Assembly: GCA_016716265.1 (NCBI GenBank)
Contig: JADJWQ010000001.1
Coordinates: 310,001-374,000, forward strand
Direction of reading: 5' to 3'
DNA: 64,000 bases
Source: Planctomycetota bacterium
GTDB taxonomy: Bacteria > Planctomycetota > UBA1135 > UBA2386
Below are positions 28,083 through 35,601 of the stretch, piece after piece. The notes under the pieces are model-generated. The model had not been told where the DNA came from and did no database searches. It saw only the letters and a list, made by a program, of their open reading frames with translations. The position numbers were made by a program, and so were the translations under genes. The number at the start of each line of letters is the position of its first letter. Positions within the stretch are counted from its first letter, which is position 1.

Positions 28083-28567
28083 CCGAGCCGCTCCCGGACC
28101 TCCGCGAGCAAGCCGCGACAGCCGGTCTCGACGAGGTCGAGCACGTGCTCGAAGCCGCGTCCACCGCCGTAGTACGGGTCGGGCACCGAGCGCACGCCGA
28201 GGCCGGGCGCGAACTCGAGGAACATCCGCAGCCGCTCGCGGTACGCCGGCGGGCACAGGCTGCGCAGGTCGTCGTGGTTGTCCTCGTCCATCGCCAGCAC
28301 GAGGTCGAACGTCGCGAAGTCGTCGGCGGTGACGCGCCGCGCCCGGAGCGGCGTCAGGTCGTAGCCGCGACGCGCCGCGTGCTCGATCGCACGTTCGTCC
28401 GGCGGGCTACCCGCGTGGTAGCCGATCGTGCCGGCCGAGTCGACGCGGACGCGATCCGCGAGACCGGAGTCGGCGACGAGCTTGCGGAACACGCCGTCGG
28501 CGGTGGGCGAGCGGCAGATGTTCCCCGTGCACACGAACAGCACCCCGACCGACTGCGGCGTCACCAT
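28079..28567 (-). CDS. Low-molecular-weight protein-tyrosine-phosphatase family protein
   Basis: 162 residues. Active-site loop VCTGNICRSP (C-x5-R-S) near residue 13 and the general-acid motif DPYYGG near the C-terminus are both present. Some bacterial relatives next to fructosamine-kinase genes act on ketoamine 5-phosphates rather than phosphotyrosine; the overlap with that gene here supports the repair role. Start is the ATG at 28567, preceded at nine bases by TATCGT (28577-28582, minus strand), a likely -10 giving a leaderless mRNA. Confidence 0.92.
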   Translation of the reverse strand: MVTPQSVGVLFVCTGNICRSPTADGVFRKLVADSGLADRVRVDSAGTIGYHAGSPPDERAIEHAARRGYDLTPLRARRVTADDFATFDLVLAMDEDNHDDLRSLCPPAYRERLRMFLEFAPGLGVRSVPDPYYGGGRGFEHVLDLVETGCRGLLAEVRERLG

Positions 28568-28588
28568 GCGGAGGCCACGATAGGACAC

Positions 28589-28730
28589 TGGCCCCAGAGA
28601 CTGGCGCAGTTCCGCCGCAAGCCTGGACAGAGCACCAACTTGACATACATATTGACGGATTGTCACGAGACGCTCCGAAGTCGTGGCTGCGGCGTGGTTC
28701 CGCGGCGCCGGGCGCCAGTCTCTGGGGCCA
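28589..28730. repeat. 19-bp perfect inverted repeat enclosing an AT-rich island
   Basis: TGGCCCCAGAGACTGGCGC at 28589-28607 recurs as its exact reverse complement at 28712-28730. The 104 bases between hold the most AT-rich stretch in the window (28638-28665), with TTGACA at 28640-28645 and a second TTGAC at 28652-28656. It occupies the divergent promoter region between the phosphatase and lipoprotein genes. No target-site duplication flanks it. It could be a paired operator, a long stem-loop transcript or a mobile-element remnant. Confidence 0.65.
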
Positions 28731-28775
28731 CCATCTCCCGCATCCGGGACCGCGGGGTCGGCGTAGCCGCCCTCC

Positions 28776-29264
28776 ATGCCGCGCCGTCACCGCGCCACCG
28801 CCACCCCCCACCCCACCCACCCCACCCGGTCGCTCGCCCTGCTGCTCGCCTGCGCCGCCCCGGCGCTGGTCGGCTGCTCGGCGGCGACCGACCGCGAACT
28901 CGCCAGTGAGCCCCTGCGCGGCACGACCGACGCCCAGACTGGCGCCGCGACCGACGGATCGGCGGCCGCGATCGTGGCGCGCGACCCCGCGGCTGCCGCA
29001 CGCTTCTGGGCCGACGTGCTGTGGCTCGAGATCGCGGACGAGGACGGGGCGACCGTCGTCCGCCGAGCGGACGGCCTGCCGGTGCTGCGCTTCGTCCGCG
29101 GGCAGTCGAGCGCGGCCACTCCGATCGCGGTGAGCGTCGGCGATCTCGACGTCGCGCTCGCGGGCCTCGCGGCGCGTCGCTGGCCCTTCGAGTTCGACGC
29201 GCCCGACCAGGTGCGCTTCGTCGACCCGGACGGGCGGAGGGGGCTGGTGACGACCGGACGCTGA
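28776..29264 (+). CDS. Lipoprotein with a glyoxalase/VOC-like domain
   Basis: 162 residues. A signal sequence LALLLACAAPALVGC ends in a lipobox with Cys near 34, so it is probably anchored in a membrane. From about 65 on, RDPAAAARFWADVLWLEIADEDG, LRFVRG, AVSVGDLDVALAGLAARRW and VRFVDPDGRRG follow the pattern of one VOC (glyoxalase/bleomycin-resistance) module. The usual metal ligands are not obvious. VOC domains on lipoproteins are unusual. Function unknown. Confidence 0.75.
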   Translation: MPRRHRATATPHPTHPTRSLALLLACAAPALVGCSAATDRELASEPLRGTTDAQTGAATDGSAAAIVARDPAAAARFWADVLWLEIADEDGATVVRRADGLPVLRFVRGQSSAATPIAVSVGDLDVALAGLAARRWPFEFDAPDQVRFVDPDGRRGLVTTGR

Positions 29265-29276
29265 CGACCCCTTCGC

Positions 29277-30338
29277 TCAGCGCCGGCCGCGGACCGGCAC
29301 CACCGGGATCGCGCCGGCGAGCACGAGCGGACGGTTCGCATCCCGCGCGCGATACGACTGCTCGGCATTGCGCTTCAGGTTGCCGAGCACGCTGCGCAGA
29401 CCCGAGCGCCGGTTGGAATCGGCCTCGGGCACGCCACGGATGTCGAGTCCGAACAAGCGCACCGCGAGCATCGCGACGAAGCGGTCGTCGGCGTCGAAGA
29501 GGGGAACGTAGACGTTCTTGCCCGCGATCCAGAGGAAGTCCGGGCTCGGTGAGTAGGTCTCGGTCACCAGGTGACCGTCCGCGTCCAGGGACTTGCGGAT
29601 GCGAAGGTCGCACACGTAGCTCGAGAACGGCCATGGCAGGTCGGTCTCGAAGCGCACGCGCAATCCGGCGAATGGCCCGTCGGCGTCGGTGCCGCGCAGA
29701 TTGCTGCCGGCGAGCGGGTAGATGCTGAGGTAGCGCGCGCCGACGTGCGCGAAGTAGGCGGTGTAGTCGTTCTCCGCGGTCTCGATCGCGTCCAGGTCGG
29801 CCTCGATCAGGCACGCAGCCTGGAACACCGACTGGGACCCGTCGACCGTGCGCCAGCCGGGGAAGTCGCGCGCGAGCTCCAGCGTCGGCCCGAACAGGAA
29901 GCCGTCGTCCGGCCGGTCGTCGTCCGGCACCCACGCGTCTCCGAGCACGCGCTGGTCCTGCACGAGCTCGAGCAGCACGTCGCCGACCTCCGCCCAGATC
30001 TCGGGGCGCTCGCGCTCGAGCCGGCGCGCGAGCAGCTCCTGCGCGCGCGGCCGCTCACGCAACGCGAGGAACGCGGCGACGAGGTCGCCGAACGAGCGCG
30101 CGTAGCGCTGGCAGTCGCCATCGGGCCCGGCGCGCGCGGGCCAGCGCCGCGCGGCGAGCTGGCCGAGTCGCGCTGCCAGGCTGCGCGACGGGTCCGCCGG
30201 CCACGGCATCGCCTGCGCCGGATCGAACACTTCGGTGCACAGTTCGGCGCGCGATGCCTCACGGGGCTCGACGGCGAACTGCTGGCCGACGCAGAGTGCC
30301 GTGGGAAGGACGATTGCGGCGAGCGAGAGGCGGATCAC
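29277..30338 (-). CDS. Secreted protein of unknown function (possible Cache-like region)
   Basis: 353 residues from a GTG at 30338, chosen because it opens a signal peptide (IRLSLAAIVLPTALCVGQQ); the longer upstream frame is Arg/Gly-rich without coding character. A helical region (about 55-130) precedes a domain containing DYTAYFAHVGARYLSIYPL, SYVCDLRIRKS, LWIAGKNVYVPLFDADDRF and AVRLFGLDIRG, which is reminiscent of extracellular Cache/PDC sensor domains. No catalytic or signalling domain follows. It faces the gene at 30506 divergently. Confidence 0.7.
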   Translation of the reverse strand: MIRLSLAAIVLPTALCVGQQFAVEPREASRAELCTEVFDPAQAMPWPADPSRSLAARLGQLAARRWPARAGPDGDCQRYARSFGDLVAAFLALRERPRAQELLARRLERERPEIWAEVGDVLLELVQDQRVLGDAWVPDDDRPDDGFLFGPTLELARDFPGWRTVDGSQSVFQAACLIEADLDAIETAENDYTAYFAHVGARYLSIYPLAGSNLRGTDADGPFAGLRVRFETDLPWPFSSYVCDLRIRKSLDADGHLVTETYSPSPDFLWIAGKNVYVPLFDADDRFVAMLAVRLFGLDIRGVPEADSNRRSGLRSVLGNLKRNAEQSYRARDANRPLVLAGAIPVVPVRGRR

Positions 30339-30462
30339 GCGGGCGGGCTTCGCCGCGCGACCGTCGGCGGATCCAGGAGCGCGAGTCGACGGTCGTCCCG
30401 GATGGACACCGCGCGGAGGCCCCTCGTCCGCTACCCCCTCCCGCGCGAGGGCGCCGGTCGCG

Positions 30463-30468
30463 TAACCT
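30463..30468 (+). promoter_or_regulatory. Putative -10 element (TAACCT)
   Basis: TAACCT lies 37 bases before the ATG at 30506 and is the same hexamer as the one before nadC on the other strand. Confidence 0.3.
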
Positions 30469-30505
30469 CCACGTCCCGCTCTCGCTCCCCGGAATCCGCA
30501 CCAAG

Positions 30506-31663
30506 ATGAGCCAACTCTCGTCCTCTCGTCCGCTCGGAGTCTGCCTGCTCGCCGTGGTCTGTGCACCCGCTGTGCTCGCCCAGCGGACCATCGTTGATCA
30601 GAACGTCAGCTTCACGCTCGGTGCGGTCACCGCGTCACTGGCCGATTCCGTCGACGTCGACTTCACTGCCGACGCCCCGTTCCAGCCGGACGTTCTGCGC
30701 GAGCAGTGGTGGTGGTTCCGCTTCGACGGTGACCCGGAGGAGCAGCCTTTCCACGACGACGGCACCTACACGGAGTCGTTCTCCGGCATGCGCGCCGAGC
30801 TCGTGTGGTCCGATCTCGATCACCGCGGACTCCTGTCGGCGCGGATCACCTACGAGGTGACGTCGACCGGCCCCGCGAGCGGCATCCTGCTGTCGCGTCT
30901 CACGCTGACGAACCTGACCACGCAGACCGTCCCGATCACGATCTTCCAATACGCCGACGTCGACGCCTGCGACCCGCAGGCGGACTCGGCCATCGGCTAC
31001 GGCGGCCAGCACACGGTCGTCGGCTCCTGCCCGCTGCAGCAGGTTCGCATGCGCTCGACGCTCGTCGACCATTGGTGCGTGGAGCCCTTCGACGACAGCG
31101 AGTGCTCGCTGACGGAGCCGGGCGCGTTGACGCTGCCCGACACGGGGCTGCCGTTCACGCGAGCCGACTACACGAGCGCCTTCGAGTGGCGTCGCGTCGT
31201 GCCGTCGGGCCTGCCGGTCGTACTGCTGACTCGCATCGAGCACGTATCCGGACCGTGTGGCCCACCGCAGGCGATCAACTACGGCACCGGACTCGCGGGC
31301 ATCAATGGCGTGCCGGTTCTGTTGACGCCCACGCTGCCGGCGGTCGGCCAGACGGCGGTCTTGCGCCTGACCAACGCGGCTCCGAATGCGCCGTCGTTCT
31401 TCGTGTTCGGCTTCGATCGCGCGAACGATCCCATCGCGAACCTGACGCTGCTCGTCCAGGTAGGGCCGCGCGGCGCGCAGTTCGACTTCGTCGGCGGCAT
31501 GACGGACCCGACCGGGACGGAATCGCTGTCGGTCCCCGTGCCGGCGGATCTGCAGTTCTGCGCGGAGCGCCTGTACTGGCAGGGCTTCGTCTACGACCTG
31601 AGCGTCACCGGCGGCCTGCCGTTCGCGCACACCGACGCGGTCGAGTGGATCGTCGGCCGCTGA
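30506..31663 (+). CDS. Secreted protein of unknown function with shared C-terminal domain
   Basis: 385 residues with a signal peptide (LGVCLLAVVCAPAVLAQ). A beta-rich body (about 20-270) has several cysteines that could pair. The last 100 residues carry the domain shared with four other secreted proteins (SLSVPVPADLQFCAERLYWQ). No enzyme motif is visible. The ATG at 30506 begins the signal peptide. Confidence 0.78.
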   Translation: MSQLSSSRPLGVCLLAVVCAPAVLAQRTIVDQNVSFTLGAVTASLADSVDVDFTADAPFQPDVLREQWWWFRFDGDPEEQPFHDDGTYTESFSGMRAELVWSDLDHRGLLSARITYEVTSTGPASGILLSRLTLTNLTTQTVPITIFQYADVDACDPQADSAIGYGGQHTVVGSCPLQQVRMRSTLVDHWCVEPFDDSECSLTEPGALTLPDTGLPFTRADYTSAFEWRRVVPSGLPVVLLTRIEHVSGPCGPPQAINYGTGLAGINGVPVLLTPTLPAVGQTAVLRLTNAAPNAPSFFVFGFDRANDPIANLTLLVQVGPRGAQFDFVGGMTDPTGTESLSVPVPADLQFCAERLYWQGFVYDLSVTGGLPFAHTDAVEWIVGR

Positions 31664-31691
31664 CGCGACGCACGCCCGGGCCCGACCCCGG

Positions 31692-32039
31692 TCAGCCGAA
31701 GTTCAGCCCGCAATCCGGGCAGCGCGTCGCGGCCGCCGTCTCGAACTGCGCGCCGCAGGCGGGACACGACGCCTGCTCGGCGTCGAAGTCCACGACGGCG
31801 TCGGCCGCGGCGCACTCCTCGGGCGACATCGTCGACCGCTCGTAGGCGCGCAGCGCGGCGACGCCGCGCTCGGCATCCTGGCTCGCGACCGCGAGCCACG
31901 CGCGCGTGCCTCAACCGCCGCCGGGTCCCGGCGGCCGCACCAGCTCGGCCGGGACGCCTGCCGCGCGCAGCGCATCGCGGAGCTCGCGCAGCCGGTCGAC
32001 ACCGCCCTGCGCCAGAAGCACCGGACGCTCCTCGCTCAT
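31692..32039 (-). CDS. Small zinc-ribbon selenoprotein candidate, TGA at 31911-31913 read as Sec
   Basis: Read through the in-frame TGA at 31911-31913, this is a 115-residue protein. An alpha/beta module has VLLAQGGVDRLRELRDALRA and GVPAELVRPPGPGGG, then Sec43, GTRAWLAVASQDAERGVAALR. A C-terminal zinc ribbon has CPACGAQFE and CPDCGLNFG. The first part resembles DUF2007-type signal-transducing modules. Coding character continues across the TGA, and both cysteine pairs lie after it. The gene's ATG overlaps the stop of the upstream gene (32036-33100) as ATGA, the usual coupling here. A SECIS-like hairpin follows the TGA. No ordinary ORF represents this gene. Function unknown; a redox or metal role of Sec near the ribbon is inference. 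Confidence 0.85.
31879..31898 (-). promoter_or_regulatory. Bacterial SECIS-like hairpin of the zinc-ribbon selenoprotein
   Basis: In mRNA sense, arms TGGCTCGC and GCGAGCCA form a perfect 8-bp stem closed by the loop GGTC, whose first base is 20 nt after the TGA. Two Gs open the loop, as bSECIS elements require at least one. An outer GGCA/TGCC pairing may extend the structure down to the TGA. The stem shares the pattern TGG-N3-GC with the hairpin at 10251-10271. Confidence 0.83.
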
Positions 32040-33100
32040 CGGCGGCGCTCCGGCGCGGGTTCGGCGGGGGGTGCCTCGACCGGTCCGGTGTCGGCCGGCA
32101 CGTCATCGGGCTCGGGGCGCAGACCGAGCATCAGCACCTGCCCGATGCCGGCGAGCGCCCCGCCGCCGACGCCGAGCGGGATCTCGAGCACGACGTCCTT
32201 GGCCTCGGTCCGCACGGTCGCTGCGCCCAGCGCGTCGTGGAGCCCCCCCATTCGCGCGTCCTCGCGCAGCTCACCGAGCCACGCGGCCAGCTTGTCGTGG
32301 AACAGGTCGCGGCCGGAGTCACCGCGCGCGAAGCGCATGCGACCGCGCAACGTCAGCGCGAGCTCTTCGGAGCCCTCGACCGGAGCGCCGTCGAGGCGCA
32401 GCATCAGACCGCGGGGCGCGTCGTCGCGCTCGAGCCAGCTCGCCGGGATCGGGTCCATGCCGCGCCGCAGCACGATGTCCGGCGGCGGCAGCATGCCACA
32501 CAGCCGCGCCAGCGGCTCGCCGCGGTCCGCGGCGAGGAGCGCCAGCAGATCGCCGCTCGGCACGCCGCCACGGAACTCGCCTGCGAGCGCACGCTCGATC
32601 AGCGCGCGCTCGGCCTTGACGAGCATGCCGTCGCAGACGCCGACCCAGGCCCCGCCGGGGGCGTCGACCGCCGGGCGCCCAGCGATCTGCTCGGCGGGAC
32701 CGTCCTCCCCGCGAGCGCGGCGCAGCCCGTCGACGGTCACGCTCGCATCGCCGATCAGCACCCAGGTCTCGGCGCGCGACTCGTCGCTCTCGTCGACCTC
32801 GCCCTGGTCGTCGGCCCGGCCGTAGGTCTCGCGCATCGCCCAGCGCACCTCACGGAGCTCGTCGAACGTGAATCCGAAGCCGTCCTCGAACGCGCCGAAC
32901 AGCATCCGCACGGGCGAGCGCTCGAGCGTCGACCACACGCCGGTGTCGACGATGCGCGCCATGTCGACGCGCAGCTCGACGGTGTACTCGTTGGGCAGGA
33001 ACACGCGCGCGTCGAGCTGGCGATCGCCCTGTGCCGGCACTGCCGCAGCGAGCAGCAGACCGGCGCTGGCGGTCGGGAGGAGCCGGGATCGATTCGTCAT
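32036..33100 (-). CDS. Secreted protein of unknown function
   Basis: 354 residues with a signal peptide (LLPTASAGLLLAAAVPAQG). The body alternates helices and strands with an acidic insert near 100-110 (ADDQGEVDESDES). It resembles the secreted DUF3352-like proteins of planctomycetes in layout (WVLIGDASVTVDGLRRA, GVCDGMLVKAERALIERAL), but I cannot assign it. The C-terminus is Pro/Glu-rich. It is translationally coupled to the downstream selenoprotein gene. Confidence 0.75.
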   Translation of the reverse strand: MTNRSRLLPTASAGLLLAAAVPAQGDRQLDARVFLPNEYTVELRVDMARIVDTGVWSTLERSPVRMLFGAFEDGFGFTFDELREVRWAMRETYGRADDQGEVDESDESRAETWVLIGDASVTVDGLRRARGEDGPAEQIAGRPAVDAPGGAWVGVCDGMLVKAERALIERALAGEFRGGVPSGDLLALLAADRGEPLARLCGMLPPPDIVLRRGMDPIPASWLERDDAPRGLMLRLDGAPVEGSEELALTLRGRMRFARGDSGRDLFHDKLAAWLGELREDARMGGLHDALGAATVRTEAKDVVLEIPLGVGGGALAGIGQVLMLGLRPEPDDVPADTGPVEAPPAEPAPERRR

Positions 33101-33146
33101 GAGAGTCCTTCCAGCGGGCCGGTGGTCGCGAGCCCTGAGTATCGCC

Positions 33147-35537
33147 TCACCGCCCGGTCCGCGCAGCGGCGGGCAGGGTGATCGTCACGGGGACTCCCGG
33201 CTCGATGTCGCGCACACCGCGCACGCGCGTGCCGTCCGGTAGCTCGACCTCGAACGCGATGCGACTGGCGCGCAGGGATTCGAGCGTCCCGGTCCCGCCG
33301 TCAAGCACGATCGCGGGGGGCGGCGGCAGCGGCTCGAGCGCATAGGCGAACGTCATGCCGCCCTCGGCGGTGTCGCGCCAGGTCTCGTACATCGGGTCGG
33401 CGAGGCGCAGCACGGTGCCCGGCGGCGCGGCGCTGCCGTCGCTTCCGGTCACGCGCACCGGCAGGGCGCCCAGCGGCGCGGCCGACAGGTCGCCGTAATC
33501 GGCGGTCGCTCCCGCCTCGAGCGCGACCGCCACGCCACCCCAGCCCGGCACGCTCTCGGCGAGCGAGCCATCGGCAGCGAGCCGCCCGACCAGGTGGTGG
33601 TGCAGGTGGTAGCTGCCGGGCAGCAGACCGCGCAGCCGGTGCGCCGTGAGGTCGGCGCCGGGGCCGTCCGGCAGCGTGACGAGCATCGTCCAGCCGGGGT
33701 CGGTCGCCGCGCGGTCCTCCGCGCGGGGCACCAGCGCGAGCCGCGGTCCGGCCCAGCCGTGCTGCGCGGGATACCGCGGGCGCGGCCAGGTGGAGGACCT
33801 TCCGCTCGCCGCGGCGGTCGCAGCGGGCACGGTCAGCGACAGCATCTCGCCGGGGCGCGGCTCGACCAGGCGGACCAGCCGCGCGTCGAGCTCGCGGGCA
33901 CCGGCGACGATCCAGCACGGTGCCGGACGCGCGAGTCGCACCGTGAACCGATGGTCGTCGAGCGGCTCGACGGTCGCCGGCACCGGCAGCGGCTCGATGC
34001 GTCGATCGCGCCCGCTCGCCGCCAGCCAGTCCGCGACCATGCCGCCCGGCAGCGATCGGCGCGCGACCACCCAGGGCTCGCGCAGGTCGGCCGCGAACGT
34101 GACCTCGACCGTCGGCCGGTCGTCGCGGTCGGGCTCGGCGGGGACGGTCACGCCCATGCCGGCCCCGACGTGCACGCGCAGCCCGCGCAGGGTCGCGTCG
34201 CCCGCGTCGAGCCAGGTCAGGTCGTAGCGGCCGGCCGCGACCGCGAGCTCCGCCGCCGCGCGCACGACCGCGACCGGCGCCGTGGCGCCGGCCCGCTGGA
34301 CCAGCACGGCACCGCCGCGGGGGACATCGCCGATCGAGAGCTTCGCGTCGCGGGGCTGCGCGACGAGGCGACCCGGGGCGTCGGCCGCCACCCAGCGCAG
34401 CTGCGCAGCCGCGAACCGCTCGTCGAGCAGCGTCGCGAGCAGCTCGCGGTCCGGCGCGACACGCAGCCGCAGCTCGCCGCGCGCGTCGGTGAGCCGGAGG
34501 TCGAGCGGCTGTGCGTCGCTCGCGCCTGGCGCGCGTGGCTGCGCGAGCGCGACGCGTACGCCGGGCAGCGGCTCGCCCGCGGGCGTGCAGACCCGCAGCG
34601 TGCGCTCACCGTCCGTCGCACCGGGGTGATAGCCGATCGTGTGCACGCCGGGGCCGTCCGCCGGCAGCTCGGCGACCGCGAGCTCCGGTGCGCGGCCGGG
34701 CGCGTCGAGCCGCAGTGCGATCGTCGCGCCGTCGCGGCCCGCGGCGACGAACGACCGGCCGGCGACGAGCGGTTGCCAGCGCGCTCCGTTCCACACCGCC
34801 GCGGTCGCGCCGGCCACCGGCGACTCGAGCCGCAGCAGCGTGAGACCGCCCGCCCGGAGCTCGAGCGCCGCGGGGTCGGCGGCCCCGTCGAGCGGCACGT
34901 CGACGCGGTAGCCGGGTGTGTGGACGCGGGCCGCGGTGACGGTCGGGCCGCGCGTCGGGATCGCGAAGCGGCCCTCGCCGTCGGTGACCGCGAAGGCGGT
35001 CGGGTCGTCCCCGCGGTCGAACCGCAGCTCGACCAGCGCGGCCGCGACCGGCGGCGCGTCGTCGCCGGCGCCGGCGCGCACCCGCCCCGCCACGATCCGC
35101 GCCGCCGCCGCGGCTTCGTCGACCGTGGCCTCGACCAGCAGATCGCCGAGCTCCGAGTCGCGCCCGGCGACGAGCGTGATGCGCCGCATCGTCGGCTCCG
35201 GCGCGAACGGCGCCGGTGGCATCGCGCAGCACCAGACCGCGCCGGGCGCGTCGATCGCGTCGAACGCGAAGCGACCGCCGGCGTCGGTGCCGGTCACCGC
35301 GAGCGGCAGCTGCCAGACTCCGCCTCCGAAGCACAGCAGCGCGACCCGTGCGCCGGCGACCGGCTGGCCATCGGCGGCGACGAGGCGACCCGAGCAGCCC
35401 GCGGCGACCAGCCCGAGGCCGTCGCACGGCGCCGGCGGCAGCACGACGTCGCGCGACGCGAGCTCCGACTGTGCGATGGCGTGACCGACCACGAGGAGCG
35501 CACAGACCGGCGCCGACCAGTTCGAGGAGCGGAGCAT
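33147..35537 (-). CDS. Large secreted protein with carboxypeptidase-regulatory-like repeats
   Basis: 796 residues with a signal peptide (SAPVCALLVVGHAIAQS). Several beta-sandwich repeats of the carboxypeptidase D regulatory type are visible: GRLVAADGQPVAGARVALL (about 47-65), a second near VAGRVRAGAGDDAPPVAAAL, and a third near TLRVCTPAGEPLPGVRVAL. Each is followed by a D-G/A-x-G-R/E-F/L turn (TDAGGRFAFD, TDGEGRFAIP, TDARGELRLR). The fold is structural or binding. No peptidase domain is present. Start is the ATG at 35537; the longer frame upstream is Arg/Ser-rich shadow sequence. Confidence 0.8.
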   Translation of the reverse strand: MLRSSNWSAPVCALLVVGHAIAQSELASRDVVLPPAPCDGLGLVAAGCSGRLVAADGQPVAGARVALLCFGGGVWQLPLAVTGTDAGGRFAFDAIDAPGAVWCCAMPPAPFAPEPTMRRITLVAGRDSELGDLLVEATVDEAAAAARIVAGRVRAGAGDDAPPVAAALVELRFDRGDDPTAFAVTDGEGRFAIPTRGPTVTAARVHTPGYRVDVPLDGAADPAALELRAGGLTLLRLESPVAGATAAVWNGARWQPLVAGRSFVAAGRDGATIALRLDAPGRAPELAVAELPADGPGVHTIGYHPGATDGERTLRVCTPAGEPLPGVRVALAQPRAPGASDAQPLDLRLTDARGELRLRVAPDRELLATLLDERFAAAQLRWVAADAPGRLVAQPRDAKLSIGDVPRGGAVLVQRAGATAPVAVVRAAAELAVAAGRYDLTWLDAGDATLRGLRVHVGAGMGVTVPAEPDRDDRPTVEVTFAADLREPWVVARRSLPGGMVADWLAASGRDRRIEPLPVPATVEPLDDHRFTVRLARPAPCWIVAGARELDARLVRLVEPRPGEMLSLTVPAATAAASGRSSTWPRPRYPAQHGWAGPRLALVPRAEDRAATDPGWTMLVTLPDGPGADLTAHRLRGLLPGSYHLHHHLVGRLAADGSLAESVPGWGGVAVALEAGATADYGDLSAAPLGALPVRVTGSDGSAAPPGTVLRLADPMYETWRDTAEGGMTFAYALEPLPPPPAIVLDGGTGTLESLRASRIAFEVELPDGTRVRGVRDIEPGVPVTITLPAAARTGR

Positions 35538-35601
35538 GTCGCGCACCAGGATGACCGCGACGCGGGCCGACGACCACCGCTGCGACGCCCTCCCCGGCTC
35601 G

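Noticed and set aside
28589..28730. MITE or insertion-sequence call for the inverted-repeat element
   Set aside because: No target-site duplication and no transposase sequence; only one copy is visible here, so it is left as a repeat.
28079..28777. Longer start for the LMW phosphatase (232 codons)
   Set aside because: The extension runs through the AT-rich inverted-repeat region and has no conserved features; the family start is at 28567.
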